DNA of 64,000 nucleotides from Lytechinus pictus (Eukaryota > Echinodermata > Echinoidea > Temnopleuroida > Toxopneustidae): assembly GCF_037042905.1 (NCBI RefSeq), contig NC_087259.1, positions 17,463,501 through 17,527,500 of the forward strand, in the 5' to 3' direction. This document shows positions 11,721 through 24,722 of the stretch, one piece after another. Under the pieces are notes generated by a model. It did not search any database and was not told the DNA's origin. It was given only the letters and a program-made list of their open reading frames with translations. Each line of letters starts with the position of its first letter. The stretch's first letter is position 1. The translations under genes and the position numbers were made by a program.

Positions 11721-13222
11721 TTAAGGCCACCGCACACCTTACGACTGGTCCACGAACCGATTTCGAAAAAAATCACATTTTGCTCTATTATAAAAATGTG
11801 AATGAAAAGTATTTTTCCTTTGAGATTCAAATTCACTGTAAGAATACCAAAATAAATTTTGGAATAAAGACCGAATCGGCTTCAAATTGTAGCCAATCGT
11901 AAGATTGCTATGACGTCATTCGATTTGATTTTCAATTCGCTTTTATTCTAGTACTACATGTAAGGATGGTAGCATACACTTACAGTACATGTAGTCACAG
12001 ATTTTAACAGAAAAATATGATGAATTTGAACTTTAAACAGTCAGATGTTCCATACGTGTATCAATATTCGCATCAATTTTTACGTTCAATTCCCAAATCG
12101 GGTCGCAGACCAATCGTAAGGTATTCGGTCACCTTTATACATGTACATGGATATGGCCATGGCTTATGAGGTCACGGGCATCAAAAAGGGCTGTGCTGTT
12201 TCATTCCATTTAGTTAATCTGTAATCAAGGGAAGCCATTCCAACAAATCATTTTAAAGCTGAATTCATCTATTACAAAAATAATCTTGAAAGTTTCATGG
12301 CTGTAGGATCTGAGTTGCACGACCTAAAAGACGGAGTCAAGCGGTGGTGCCGGAAGCGGTGCGGCATGTATTTGTGTTGATTCTCAATATTTTGTGCTGT
12401 TTGGGGTATTAAAGACATCTCAAACTACAATTAATCTGGTATCAAATTAAAACTACAGTACTTCATTTCTTTACTCTCTAATGATTGAAAAGTTAGTTTT
12501 TCAATGTCATTGACATATGAAATACAAAACCAAATAAATAGAAATACTAGTGGTATTTTTCACTTTTCACAACATTTCTTCAAGATTGAAAAGATATTTT
12601 CTGAAGCTATTCTCTATTTCAATGTAACATAAAAACAGTAAAATGTGATATCTACAAGAAAGGAAAGATGAAAACGATACTTGGAATTGACTCAAATCTT
12701 AATGATCAAATGACACAGTTTGGTGAAATTCAAACTACTGTAACATGTAAAAAATCTTTTAGCATTATTTGATCTAAAAGCAATTGGAATTTCTTTGAAA
12801 ATATTTTACTGATAACACAGAAAATTATAACAATAATGTACATATATTCTTTTCTGTTCCAAAAAGAAATTGGATCGATTGAGTTGATTTTGGTGTAAAA
12901 TAATTTAAAACCCAATAAAAAGGACTGAACCTAACGAAAGCGGGAAATTAAAAGACAATCAACATATCCAACTTTATATATTTTCGACATTGAACAGTGC
13001 ACTGCTGATCCTGTTTGTGTTCTGTGTTTGTAATTGAGTTTTCAATCATGATTCATGTTGCTGTTTAAATTTGAAACTTGACATTGAACACACCCTAAAT
13101 GTATATAGACTTTTGAAGTTGGAAAGGCAATGCGAAAGCAAAAATGTAATGCAAAAGCAGGTGACCTAATGACGGATGGCCTATATACAAATCAAATATC
13201 ATTATATATCTCATTAGAATTT
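11721..13222. other. Receptor intron, nothing recognised
   Basis: AT-rich DNA. ACGTCA occurs at 11911. A CGTAAGGT motif recurs near 11738, 11899 and 12115 (CTTACGA / CGTAAGA words), suggesting a decayed repeat. No exon seen. Confidence 0.35.
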
Positions 13223-13813
13223 TTAAAGGAGAATGAAACCCTTGAAACCAGCTGAATCCATATCAAAGAGAAAATCAAAGAAACATATTGTTGAAAGTTT
13301 GAGGAAGATTGAATGAATAATAAGAAAGTTATGAGCATTTGAATATTGAGATCACTAATGCCATGTAGATCCTCCCATTGGCAATGCGACCAAGATCTGT
13401 GATGTCACACACGTACAACTCCCTCATTACTTTAGTACTTATTTCACTTATATTCTCATTTTTATAGAGTCTATCACAAGGTGAGGTGTTCTCTTTATGA
13501 GAGGACAAGTACAGAGGTTTCACAACATTATATCATTGATGAATCGTTTGTCATATGATTAGAATTAGCAAAAAGAGATGTTTTGGGGTATATTTTCAGT
13601 GTCCAAAAGGGGAGAGTTGTTCATCTGTGACATCATAGATATTGGTCGCATTGCCAATGGGAGGATCTCCATAGCATTAGTGATCTCGACATTCAAATGC
13701 TCTTAACTCTTCTATTGCTAGTCCTATTTTACTCAAACTTTTGTTGATCTTATTCCTTGATTTTTCTGCTTTCACAAAAGCTAACTTGCTCCAAGAGTTT
13801 CATTCTCCTTTAA
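13223..13813. mobile_element. TTAA-flanked 591-bp foldback MITE, copy 1
   Basis: The element begins TTAA-AGGAGAATGAAACCCTTG and ends with the complement, CTCC-TTTAA. The arms are ~200-bp inverted repeats: the left arm runs through CCTCCCATTGGCAATGCGACC and the right arm carries its complement near 13645. It has the same length as the copies at 15371 and 24723. A TTAA target would fit a piggyBac-like transposase acting in trans. Confidence 0.8.
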
Positions 13814-14096
13814 GGTGTTGAGTATTAAAGCTGTCTTTAAAAAAAACTTGTGAAGCTGCGAGTGCCAGAAAATCTGACTGAAGATCTTCTGAGAATATTG
13901 GTGGGGTTTTTTTTGTGTGTGAAATGAGGGTACATGAGTATGCCTGATGCAATGGCAACTCAACATCAGCCTACATGTACAGTAGTCTGCAGGCACAGAC
14001 CATTGGTTTTCACAATTCCGGTAGTGCATAATGCAGAGTCTGAAGTGACGAGACTAGATTCACTAGTACTGTGGCTGGCATGTTTTCACCACATTA

Positions 14097-14572
14097 GGTG
14101 GTTTCAAACCGCCTCGATCACAAGAATCCCCGTTAAATTACGAGAACTTTTTTAGGCTGAAAAATACCCATTAATTATTCCTGCATTCACACCGCCCTGA
14201 AACATACCCTTCGGGATAAGTTCCTGAAGTTACGAGCATGCGCAGTATGGTCTGATAAGCAGCAAGGCGCGAAATTCAAAATCACTAGCCCAGCAGCAAC
14301 CCATGCACGGCGCCGCACCCAACGACACGCTGGGCTAAAAGTTCCCGTAATTTGTTTTCAGACCGCCAAAATACCCACGACCTTGGAAAAATCCCCGCGA
14401 AAGTTCTCGTAATTTCGCCAAGTACCTACTATTTATCGGGTATTTTCTTTCGGGGATATTACGCGTAGTTTGCTTTCACACCGCCAAAATACCTGGTATT
14501 TTCTGATCGGGGTAAATTTCCCGATCAGAGAATACCTGGAACTGGCGAACTTCGAGGCGGTCTGAAACCACC
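14097..14572. mobile_element. TA-flanked MITE (Harbinger/ISL2EU-like)
   Basis: The inverted ends are GGTGGTTTCAAACCGCCTCGA and TCGAGGCGGTCTGAAACCACC, with TA at 14095-14096 and 14573-14574. Subterminal motifs ACACCGCC and CAGACCGCC recur at 14190, 14360 and 14480, and AAATACC words repeat. No coding. Confidence 0.75.
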
Positions 14573-15370
14573 TAGACAGAGCATTTGGCATCAAGTCTTT
14601 ACTTTACCTACATGTAAGGTAATAAAGTGTCAAATATGAGTCTGTGCTTGCAGGCTAATATCAGCCTTCTCGACAGCATGCATTCCTATGACAATTTGCA
14701 TAATATTCTTATTCTGGGGTAAAAACAATACACATCACAAGGAGTAGTTCGCGCTGACGATACCGATGCATATATATAGGTTTTAATGAAAACGCAAAAG
14801 CTCGACAGCCTTTCCATGTAAACTAGACACTCAAGTCTTCAGATTTCAAGTTTAAACAATCAATATTTTTGCTTTTGCCTACAGTCCCGAAGGGGTACTG
14901 TAAATCTAATTTTCTGCCTTCCATCTTCAAATGACCAAGTTTACACGAGAGATATGTCAAAATTTTCTCATAATTTTTTTCTTCTATTTTTTCATTAACA
15001 TTTTTAATTATAACAGTAATTAATAAAAACATGTTCTGTATTTAAAAAAAAGTTGTCTGTAACATATATAATTTTTTGTACTCTTTCTAATCTTATGTAT
15101 AACACATCACTTTGGTTTCCATTTAAAAAAAAAGCTTGGCAATACTTCAAATTGAAAACACCCTCGAAATGTGTCGCTTTATAGTTAAAAAAAATAGATC
15201 GGGAGGGGGGATGGGGTGGATATTCCAAGTACTTTGCTTCAAACAATTCAGCAACACGGTTGAGTTATAATTTTTAATTAGAAAATATGAAGAATTTTCA
15301 GTGAATGAGTGGATCTATAATGTAGGCCCTATGAAAGCATATCTAGTGTACTGTAAAGTGCAATTCGATA

Positions 15371-15961
15371 TTAAAGGAGAATGAAACCCTTGAAACCAGC
15401 TGAATCCATATCAAAGAGAAAAATCAAAGGAACACATTGTTGAAAGTTTGAGGAAGATTGAATGAATAATAAGAAAGTTATGAGCATTTGAATATTGAGA
15501 TCACTAGTGCCATGTAGATCCTCCCATTGGCAATGCGACCAAGATCTGTGATGTCACACACGTACAACTCTCCCAATTGGACACTGAAAATATACCCCAA
15601 AACATTTCTTTTTGCTCATTCTAATCATATGACAAACGATTCATCAATGATATAATGTTGTGAAACCTCTGTACTTGTCATCTCATAAAGAGAACACCTC
15701 ACCTTGTGATAAACTCTATAAAAGTGAGAATATAAGTGAAATAAGTACTAAAGTAATGAGGGAGTTGTACGTGTGTGATATCACAGATCTTGGTCGCATT
15801 GCCGATGGGAGGATCTACATGGCACTAGTGATCTCAATATTCAAATGCTCATAACTTTCTTATTATTCATTCAATCTTCCTCAAACTTTCAACAATGTGT
15901 TCCTTTGATTTTTCTCTTTGATATGAATTCAGCTGGTTTCAAGGGTTTCATTCTCCTTTAA
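15371..15961. mobile_element. TTAA-flanked 591-bp foldback MITE, copy 2
   Basis: The ends are the same as copy 1. Its two arms are nearly perfect complements over about 205 bp (15371-15575 against 15961-15757), so single strands would fold into a long hairpin. Spurious short frames in the right arm recur in every copy and are not genes. Confidence 0.82.
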
Positions 15962-16652
15962 GGACATCATACATGTATGTACATGTATGTACAGTGTATG
16001 CTTGAGAAGATTGAGCATCACTGTATTTTTCCCCCAGGAGAGAAAATAAAAACTGATATCACTTGTCAAGTAAAATTGATTTCCTGGGGAAAGCACTTTA
16101 ATATTAAAACCCAAGGTCTATCACAAAGAGCCTTCTGAAATCATGAAATCTAAGCTACATGCTGTAGAAAGCAAGGACAGAATACAATAAAATTAGAAAT
16201 TACCAAGTGTTTGTGTACCAAATGGCTCTGGAAGAAAATGTGTAATTGCTGAGTTCGAGTACATGTAAATAAGCACGGTTTAATAATTGAATTCCATCAA
16301 TTGGGTAGTATTTTTCCACGCAATTACACTATCCGACATATGCTTTTCTGTGTTAGTGATCATCAGATTTATCGGTTTTGAGCTAAGATTTCACAAAGAT
16401 AACATTAATACCAGATCTAGATTTACATGTACATGTATGATAATGTGTTGACAATTAACCTTGAATTTAAAGACTTTCAGATGAAATAATTGTTTGCTGC
16501 AACTACTTTCTTTTAACTAAATATACTAAAATAGGACATATACTGTGGGACAATGTATTAATCATTATTACTTGAAAAAAAAAGACCCATTACCTTTTTG
16601 TCAGCAATTACACATTTCTACAAATATTCAATGTTTTATGAGTATGATCATT

Positions 16653-16793
16653 TTATTATATTGGATGGCTCAGAATACAGAAATATTCCAAGAGTTTGGG
16701 AAAATATTCCACGAATCACAGATGAGTGGAATATTGGCCCTAACGAGTGGAATATCTCTGGTATTTCATGACATAAAGCCATCCAATATAATT
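16653..16793. repeat. Inverted-repeat segment
   Basis: ATTATATTGGATGGCT (16655) and AGCCATCCAATATAATT (16779) bracket ~110 bp containing GAGTGGAATATTGG / GAGTGGAATATC. It may be a small foldback element. Confidence 0.5.
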
Positions 16794-17555
16794 ATTATCA
16801 TCTATCCCATACATTCCCATCCCCCCCCCCAAAAAAAAAAAAGAGGGAGAAATTTGATTTAAGAAGTCATATCACTATCATGGGCATCATCACTTCGCAG
16901 GATCAAGACATGCGACTTTGTAGTTCATTATGATGTCATTGAGCATAGCTGTGATCTCTGCTGCGCATCGCATTGCTTTCTGTTGTACACGTGGATGCAT
17001 TGTATATTTCACGGATTTGCACATGCGCACTAGACTGTTGAACATGGTCTCGTACTCAACGGCAAAGTTTGTACAGGAGCCTAGATGGGATATTCGTCGG
17101 ATTTCGGTCCTTTTTAGGGATACGCTCTGATACTGCGGGCAATTGATGCAGATCAAAATACACATTTTTGATGTATCGCTCAAACACTCTATATAGATGA
17201 TAATTTAGAATATCACATGAGCGTGCAAGTTGAATAGACTGCTTCAACTTGCACCGAATGTAATATTTGAATGGTCACAGAAATGACATAACATTGTGAT
17301 GGGACTAGATTTACATACATATAAATTCTGCTCATGCCTTTCTTAGCCCTTTTTATTTTGCTACATGTGAGTATGGTGTATGTAGGTATACGCATGCAGG
17401 TAGGCGTTATGGCGCAGACAATGGTACACAAGTTGAGTTTGCTATCTATTGCACTGCCGGCTCCCTTGCTCGAGCGTGCAATATTATACAAATAATGCAC
17501 GTAAGCGCGTGCATGCAGGGCCAAATAATGAACGATGTGCGAGAAAAGCCAATGA

Positions 17556-17595
17556 ATATACCGCACCGAGGTCCGCAGGACCGAGTGCGGTATAT
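17556..17595. repeat. Short two-stage hairpin
   Basis: ATATACCGCAC pairs with GTGCGGTATAT, and inside it GGTCC pairs with GGACC. It lies in a segment (17440-17960) with repeated GCACTGC-GGCTC words that may be a decayed foldback element. Confidence 0.55.
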
Positions 17596-17712
17596 CCATT
17601 TGGCGAGTCGAGCACAGAGTTTGTTTTATACAACCCCACCCCTCCCCATGTTACTGAGTTGCCCTGAATGCTATATTTTTATACAAATTCTAGATTCTAG
17701 ATAAGACCTCCC

Positions 17713-17748
17713 ACTATCCTCCACTCTGACGTCAGAGTGCAGGATAGT
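17713..17748. promoter_or_regulatory. 36-bp palindrome centred on a CRE (TGACGTCA)
   Basis: ACTATCCT and AGGATAGT bracket CACTCTGACGTCAGAGTG, with one mismatched pair. The CRE is at 17727-17734. A second CRE with the same right half (TGACGTCAGAGTGCAGGATAG) starts at 17759. A transcription-factor role is inference. Confidence 0.55.
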
Positions 17749-17799
17749 ACATTTGGTATGACGTCAGAGTGCAGGATAGTGCATTTTGGATGCAATAAT

Positions 17800-19479
17800 G
17801 CAATTCGCTGAATATCATGTGATCCGATTTGGACCAATCAGATTACAGAACATTCTTGGGAGTTGTATAAAGTCAACTATTGCACTGCTGGCTCTTTTGC
17901 TGTCCAGAGAGTGCGATAGTAAACTACTGCACGCTCCAGCAAGGGACCTGGCAGTTCAATATCTTGGCGTGCTATAGCTGACTCCTCTCAGTCTGAATGT
18001 CATGTGACGCACATTCTTCCAATCAGCTGTCAATGATCTTTGTATGTGTTGTATAAAGATATTTAAAAACAAATATATTCACACACTTCATGACACTTGG
18101 CCGAGCATCTGATGTTCAAACTCAATTTGAGATGTCTACTAAAACTAGCAAGTGTACACATAAGGGGAATTAAACCTTGGTCATAAAATAAATGAGAGAG
18201 GAGAAAAATATAGGAACAGAATGTTGAAAGTTAAGCTTGAACGAAATCGGTCAAGGAAAAGACAGCTATGGCTGTTTTAAAAATGAGATCACTGTTGTAT
18301 GTAAATTTTAAATTAACAATTTAGTATTCTGACAAAAGCAAGGGACAATTTTCCCAAGGCTTCATACATGTCAGGGCAGGGATTGTGGTTTTCTCATTCC
18401 CTTTGGGCAGCCATCAAAATATTTCACAAAAAGCATGAGTTAATTTTCGAGAAAAGAAAATTGGCATTTATTCCTTTCATTGGAGCAAATGGAAGACTAG
18501 TCCCCACCCCACATCACAATCACGTGACCAGTACATCCAATTTGAAGTCTCTGTACATGTACAGTAATTTTTACAAATTTTAGAAATTCAGAACTTTTTG
18601 AAAGGTTAGCTCAATATCTTTCTAACTTTCACCTATATGCTGTCAGATTTTTTTATTTCCCACAAAAAAAATCCATCTGGGTTGCAAACCTTTAATTTTG
18701 TAGCAACCATCAGTCACAAGTTCTGATTTGGAATACAGGTATATACTGTCAACTTTCCTTTCAATACCCAGGGAGTAGGGCCCCCTCAACACTTTCCTAT
18801 TCTCATTTTCTAGACACGTAATTGTGTATCTCCTAGAAAAACCTCAAGTATTTTAAATACAAAAACTTGAGGCCCTAATGTTTTCGAAATTTGGTGAAGA
18901 CAACATCTGGGAAAAAACAATCTGTGACAGACTTTTAAAATGTAGGTCTTTTTTTACATGTAATGTAAATGTACACCCCAACAATTTCTGTTCAAGCAAT
19001 GTCCTAGATATTATTGCACTCTTGATTCTCTCAATGAACCCTTCACCTATTGAAACCCACATCCTGGGGGGTGAGGGTTAACTCTTACTGTGCCAGTGCG
19101 AATACCCCTCCACTGCCAGGGGTATTCGAGGGAATCCTAAGGCACAAGAGATTAAATCCCTCTTGCGTGCGAATGGGCTCTGAATGGGGATTAAAAGAGT
19201 AGACAATAGACCCCGTTCGTTCAAGTTCATTCACGTTCAAAATCCTACTGAAGGAGTGAGTATTAATTTTCATTGTCTTCTCGCACAAAAGGGGGTGTCA
19301 CTGAACAGCAAAGCGAACAGTCGGATTATTAATGAATGAATACATGCGAACGTGGGGATTAATTCAAGCCTTAACAGAGATTTCTTAGTACAACGCTGGG
19401 CATTTCCCGAATAAAAAGGGATGATCAAACTTTGAGCACTTCTTATTAAAGTTGGACGAACAAACACGCGTCCTTGTAT
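17800..19479. other. Receptor intron, nothing recognised beyond short repeats
   Basis: No exon, no bounded element. GGGGTATTCG inverted words occur near 19100-19130. Confidence 0.35.
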
Positions 19480-19810
19480 AAATACATTCATTCATATTGA
19501 AATTTTATTATCAACCTTCCCCTTTTTAATTTCGACAGGCGTATTTGTTCATTTATAACCATTTTGACATTCAATACAGATTGTTTGTCGAGAATTTTAA
19601 GACATTTCCCGTGTATGAAGGGATGTCCAAACTTTGCACTTTTTGATTTCGACGGACGATATTTTTTTCCATTTATATTGAAAGTTAATCATTTGACATT
19701 TAGTACAGATCGTTTAGAGGTCAGTTTGCAAATTTTCTCAAGTCAGAAGGAATGTCCAAACTTTGCGCTTTTGAATTTTGACGAACGTATTTCATTTAAT
19801 TAAAAGTTGA
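19480..19810 (+). repeat. Diverged ~130-bp tandem units
   Basis: Two clear units share TTTGACATT-A-TACAGAT-GTTT, GGATGTCCAAACTTTGC and TTTTGA-TTTCGACG. A weaker third part lies at 19495-19560. Confidence 0.5.
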
Positions 19811-19814
19811 TCGC

Positions 19815-20241
19815 CAGACAACTTAACGATGTCGGCGCTACCTCTCCGACACCAGATCGGGCGCGAAAGTCGTCCACTAGTTTATCCTTAATATTTTTCT
19901 TCCCATGGTCATCCTTTATTTTATACCCTGACATCGTTTACATGATCATAAAATAGGTTCTGACATCAGACAACTTAACGATGTCAACGCTATCTCTCCG
20001 ACATCAGATCAGGCGCGGAGGTCGTCAGCTAGTTTATCCTTGATATTTTTCTTCCCGTGGTCATCCTTTATTTCATACCCTGGCATCGTTTACATGATCA
20101 TAAAATAGGTTTTGACGTCAGACAACTTAACGATGTCAACGCTATCTCTCTGACATCAGATCAGGAGCGGAGGTCGTCCGCTAGTTTATCCTTGACATTT
20201 TTCTTCCCGTGGTCATCCTTTATTTCATACCCTGACATCGT
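19815..20241 (+). repeat. Three-copy tandem repeat, 152-bp period
   Basis: CAGACAACTTAACGATGTC starts at 19815, 19967 and 20119. Units read on through CTCTCCGACACCAGATC, GTCCACTAGTTTATCCTT and CATACCCTGACATCGTTTACA. The third is slightly short. Confidence 0.85.
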
Positions 20242-21166
20242 TATAGGGATTAGCAAGACAATAGAGCATTCCGAACGCATGCGAACTGCAGTGATAGTAA
20301 ATCTCTTGTGCCTAAATTGACCGAAACGTAAACAGCGACTGATTTTAAAACGGTCATAACTCTTTACCTCTACGTTGAATAATGAAACCTTCTGCACATG
20401 AAATGATGCATGGTTCATGGACTTTATGATCATGTTATTATCTTTTATATTCGCGTTTGGAAACATGCAGAAAAGATGTACTATTTATTACATCGTTTAT
20501 TTCAATAAGTAAGACCTAGAAAATGTTAATTTCATGAACATTTCAAAGAGTAAATAACCTGAGGAATTGTAGAGATACCAAGAAATTATAGAAGATGAAA
20601 TGAAAGTTCAATGTTTACCCTTTCAAATGACTTATCTATTGATAAAATTGAACAAACAGAAATAACAAAAAATAATGCTCTTTTGAATGAAATACTATTT
20701 TGCTATTCAAGTTGTTTCCTCTGGAGTACGAGAGAGTATAACACGCAATTGAAAGCGACCTGTTCCAAAAAAGGGCATTGTCCTTGATCAAGTGACCAAT
20801 CACAGCACAGCTGCGATCCCCCACATGAACACACAATAATATATCAGAGCCATGTATCTTCAAGACTGTGCGGCCAACCATACCCTTTCATTCATGTAGT
20901 CTTAAAAATAAGACCCTGTAATTTTTAAATGTGCGCGGTTTTCCGCACCAACCGCTACGGGGAAACAGAATTATTATTGCAAATTTAAATTTATGTCATT
21001 TCAATTCTTGTCAATATTGTCGTGATGCATTTAAATATTTGATTTGCAAAACATGTTTTAGAAAAATCGTATCCTGGATTCGATTTGTGGCATGCGATGC
21101 ACTCAACTATTGTTTTAGATAATGTAGGCGCATGGGCAGGACAGGGGGGACGCATCTCCCTACCCA

Positions 21167-21209
21167 AAATAGTAGGGGGGACACAATATCAAATGTCCCC
21201 CTACTATTT
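21167..21209. repeat. Hairpin with G-run stem
   Basis: AAATAGTAGGGGGGACA and TGTCCCCCTACTATTT form a 16-bp stem with one bulged G around CAATATCAAA. Confidence 0.55.
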
Positions 21210-22698
21210 CTGGTCTTTTATGATGGAAAGATATACATCATTCAAAATAAAACATGTTTCTTGGATGAGATGACCTTACTTTTTTTTTTTTACTTTCTTT
21301 TGGTTGAAATGAGAATACATTTTAGGTGAAGTAACCTTTTTTTTTTTGCTTGTCAAATTTTCCAGAATCAAAGAAGAGGAAATGCAGATCAGTAACAAAC
21401 AAAAAATAAGTACAAATTTTCAAAAAGAAAATAGGCCAACTTGTTCTGTATTACTGGTCTAAGCCCCCCCCCCCCCACCTGAAAAGATATGTGGGGTCAG
21501 GTGGGAGTGTTTATGTTGACTTTTAGCCCTTTTTTGTGGTGACCCAGGTTGAATACAAAATTAAATGTATTTATTACAAACCATAATTCTAACATAATAT
21601 TCATACATGTATGTTATCATTATTACGTAACTGACCTCCCATCTCTCTCTCTATCTCTCGTACTCTCTGGACTCTCTCTCCTTTCTTTTTCATCTCGTGT
21701 TTTTCTCACTTTTATTTCACTTTTGTATTTTTGCATAGATTCTGTGCTTGTATAATAAACGATAATTTACGGAGGAGCTAAAAATTATAATAATGAGAGT
21801 AACAAAACTACTACTACTACACTACAACTACTTTTTACAGCAGTACAAAAACTGGGGGTCCTGGACGGTCCAATAAATCGCTTAAAATATTATAAATGTT
21901 GATATTTGTGAACACTAATTTTAAAACTGTCTAAAAAATAATATAAATGTTGAACCATTTTGAAGTGAGAGAAGAAAATTGTGATTATATGTGTAGGCTT
22001 TATTTGTTCCGCGAGCGAGCATACATGTAGCAAGCGGTTTGAAAAAAAGGCAACGGTCTTCGTCGATTGCCAGGAAGCCCTATGGGATCTCTATTTGATA
22101 TAAAATCATAGCTGAACAGGGTAAGAAAGATAAACAGAACAGGTAAAATTCACTATCTGGATATTTCATGATGGGGTGAGATATTCATTATTTATGCTTC
22201 CGAAAAAAAAAAAATCTTCGACCAAAGTAGCCACCTGACTGATCGCGACTACATTCTATTGTTCATGCCACCAAGTCATGAACAATAGATGCCCAGACTC
22301 TCTTTCATGAGGAATCTCTACATGTAATCCGTGCTCCCTCCTGACCTATTATCTAGGAGAGCAATTGAGCACAGGATGTTCATAGAAATCGGGGCTCGCG
22401 CGCGTCTTTTGATTTGACTATTGAATACTTTCAAAGGTTCCAATATTTATTTCTTTTTACATTTTGCTTTTTTATGGGTGACCCAGGTAAAGAGAAAACA
22501 ATATATATGCCAACCCCCTACAGAAAAATCCTGCATCCACCCAGGGCCTCCCCAGCTCGTAGCACTATCCGTGGTAAAAAAAAATGATTTGTTCAGATAA
22601 CATAATGTACAATAAGCGTGGTATAAGGAAATATAATATTCAACCCGTTATCATTTTCATTTCTACTCTCTAAAGTCGTTTTAAAATCCCCTTGATAG

Positions 22699-22728
22699 TG
22701 ACGTCAATGATGCAGCAACTATAAAAGG
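22699..22728 (+). promoter_or_regulatory. Core-promoter-like CRE plus TATA box
   Basis: TGACGTCA (22699-22706) stands 13 bp before TATAAAAGG (22720-22728). The sequence GGTCGGTCTGACCGG follows as a palindrome. An ATG at 22749 opens only an 18-codon hydrophobic frame. No gene is visible downstream, so it may serve an intronic or lost transcript, or be chance. Confidence 0.4.
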
Positions 22729-23232
22729 TCGGTCTGACCGGTTTTGTTAATGTTATTGGCAGCTGTCCTGCCCTATCCCTTTCTTTCTTTTCCTCAAAAC
22801 ATCTGATATTTATGTACTCCGTTTACATTTTTTATGACCAATGGTTGGATTTAGCAAAGGAAAAACATCCGCCTTGAAAAAAAAAAAATCTTGAGACTAA
22901 TAAAGCATTAATATCGGCCGTTTTAATTATCACATTTTTTTTGCTTCTTCCTATTTTATTCGAGGAGAATATTGAACGATTCATATTTTTGTGAGAAGTT
23001 TGAAGATGATATTGATAAGCATAAACAATGTCAATCATTTTTTTTATAATGGTTTGGGTTATAAAGACAAACGAATATGAACCGTTATTTACTTGATCTT
23101 TAGTTTATGAAGAGAGTCTGGCTGCAGAAGAAATGCAATTGATATAATTTCAACAATTGTTTTTGAATAATAATCATAATGATGATGATGATGATGGCAA
23201 TAACATTAATAATAATAAGGTGAAGGAGAAGA

Positions 23233-23241
<9 letters not shown>

Positions 23242-23263
<22 letters not shown>

Positions 23264-23527
23264 TAATAGCTGTATTTATAAAGCGCCTTTTGCCTGAGGA
23301 TACAAAGCGCTGCTATTATTACCCGGCTTTAGCTCGAGCTATCATCACCGGCGCTCAGTGCATGCAAGGAATTAATCCTGCCGGGTACCCATTCACCTCA
23401 CCTGGGTCGAGTGCAGCACAGTGCGGATAAATTTCTAGCTGAAGAAAAACACGCCATGGTTAGGATTCGAACCCACGACCCTCTGTTTGAAAGGCGATAG
23501 TCAGAACCACTAGACCATGACGCGCCC
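23242..23527 (-). mobile_element. tRNA-derived SINE, copy in duplicate unit A
   Basis: On the minus strand the head has an A box TGGTCTAGTGG and a B box GGTTCGAATCC. The body is GGTGAGGTGAATGGGTACCC, and the 3' tail GCGCTTTATAAATACAGC ends in (ATT)n. Apparent proteins across it are not genes. Confidence 0.82.
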
Positions 23528-24722
23528 GCATGATTATGATAATAGTAATACTAATAATGATATTTAATGATAACAATAATAAATGAATAAATAAATAATG
23601 AGTGTGATGATTGCAGTGCGACGAGAGTTGGAAATGACAACCTTCTTTACTCATATAATATAACAAGAACAAATTTGTGAGAATGCTAAAAAAACAAAGT
23701 ATAAGACCTCTCCCCCTATGTCTATGTAAACCACTATTTTTATATGATAAAATCAATTGTGGATTCCTTGCCACTATAACAACATGAAAAACACAGAATA
23801 TGATGTTGATTTTCTGGCTGTAAAATTGGTTAAACATAAACAAGTTATTTTGGCAGCTATAGCTGCCAATGGCACGACACGGTTATGGGCAACTACAGTG
23901 CGTCTAAAAAAAAACTATACACTTTTGAAAGGGCTACCAAACAAAAAATATGTCACTTTGGGGGAAAATACCTATATATATGGAAAGCCAATGAAGTCAA
24001 CTTTTAGATGACACCAAAAAGTTGGAAAACTATTCATGCTTGAGTGAGCACTACCCACTAAAACAAAGGGTATGAAAATTAGGGTGGGCAGGAATTAGCC
24101 TTTCGATTTTTTTCAGTTTTTGAGAGGCGAGTCCCTTGGAACTTGCAAACTTTAGGGTGTTGTGATAAATTAATCGTCATTCATTATCAATTTAAATTGT
24201 TACAGCAAATTTCATGAATTATCAAATTGAAATTTCATGCATGAGTGAGCGTGAATTGCAATCTTTTGTGCAGCGTTTTAACTTTACAATGTGGATCTCA
24301 GCAGTGTGTTCATTGGAGTCAGGAGAATAGGGGTAAGATAGGAAGGACTTCAATGGGTGAAGTAAGCTGATGGGAAAGGGGGTCAACAGAACGTTTAGCC
24401 TCCCTTCTACAGGTCCTCCCCCCTCCTGTTGAGATTGAGACTGATTGCTATTACATGTACGCATTAAGTCCAGAGCGGACTGTCAATTTGATAATAAATT
24501 CTAAAAATTAGGTCATCAACTTTCACCTATCAATCATTCAATCAACAAATTGTTAGTAAATCAACTCAATTAATGTGATCAATCAAATATTCACCTTTTT
24601 CAATAAATTATCAAACATTCAGCTTTTTCAATAGATTATTTCATGAATCACCATAATTAGTCATGTTCTTAATAATCATTCAACGGAAAAGAAAGTCCCA
24701 TCAACCATTAGTCACTTGGCAT

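Larger units (their letters stand above)
20242..23124. other. Receptor intron with hairpin and promoter-like motif only
   Basis: Apart from the hairpin at 21167 and the CRE/TATA pair at 22699 I see nothing. Long T, C and CT tracts lie at 21280-21350, 21463 and 21640-21690. Confidence 0.35.

Noticed and set aside
15660-15854. 64-codon frame repeated in several places with nearly the same peptide.
   Set aside because: It is the inverted arm of the 591-bp MITE; repetition reflects transposition, not a gene family.
16890-17247. Two overlapping minus-strand frames with protein-like composition (HPRVQQKAMRCAAEIT and neighbours).
   Set aside because: The longer frame has no ATG start at its 5' end, the two frames overlap out of phase, no splice sites fit well and no domain is recognised. 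It may be a decayed coding fragment, but support is too weak to annotate.
22749-22805. Short hydrophobic frame after the TATA-like box, considered as a signal peptide exon.
   Set aside because: Only 18 codons, no donor site in a sensible place and no downstream exon.
23455-23527. Possible tRNA gene (A and B boxes).
   Set aside because: Internal promoter boxes are present, but the sequence does not fold as a complete tRNA and is followed by a SINE body and tail.
23460-23843. 127-codon minus-strand frame conserved in both tandem units.
   Set aside because: It overlaps the tRNA-like head of a SINE, and conservation is explained by the duplication.
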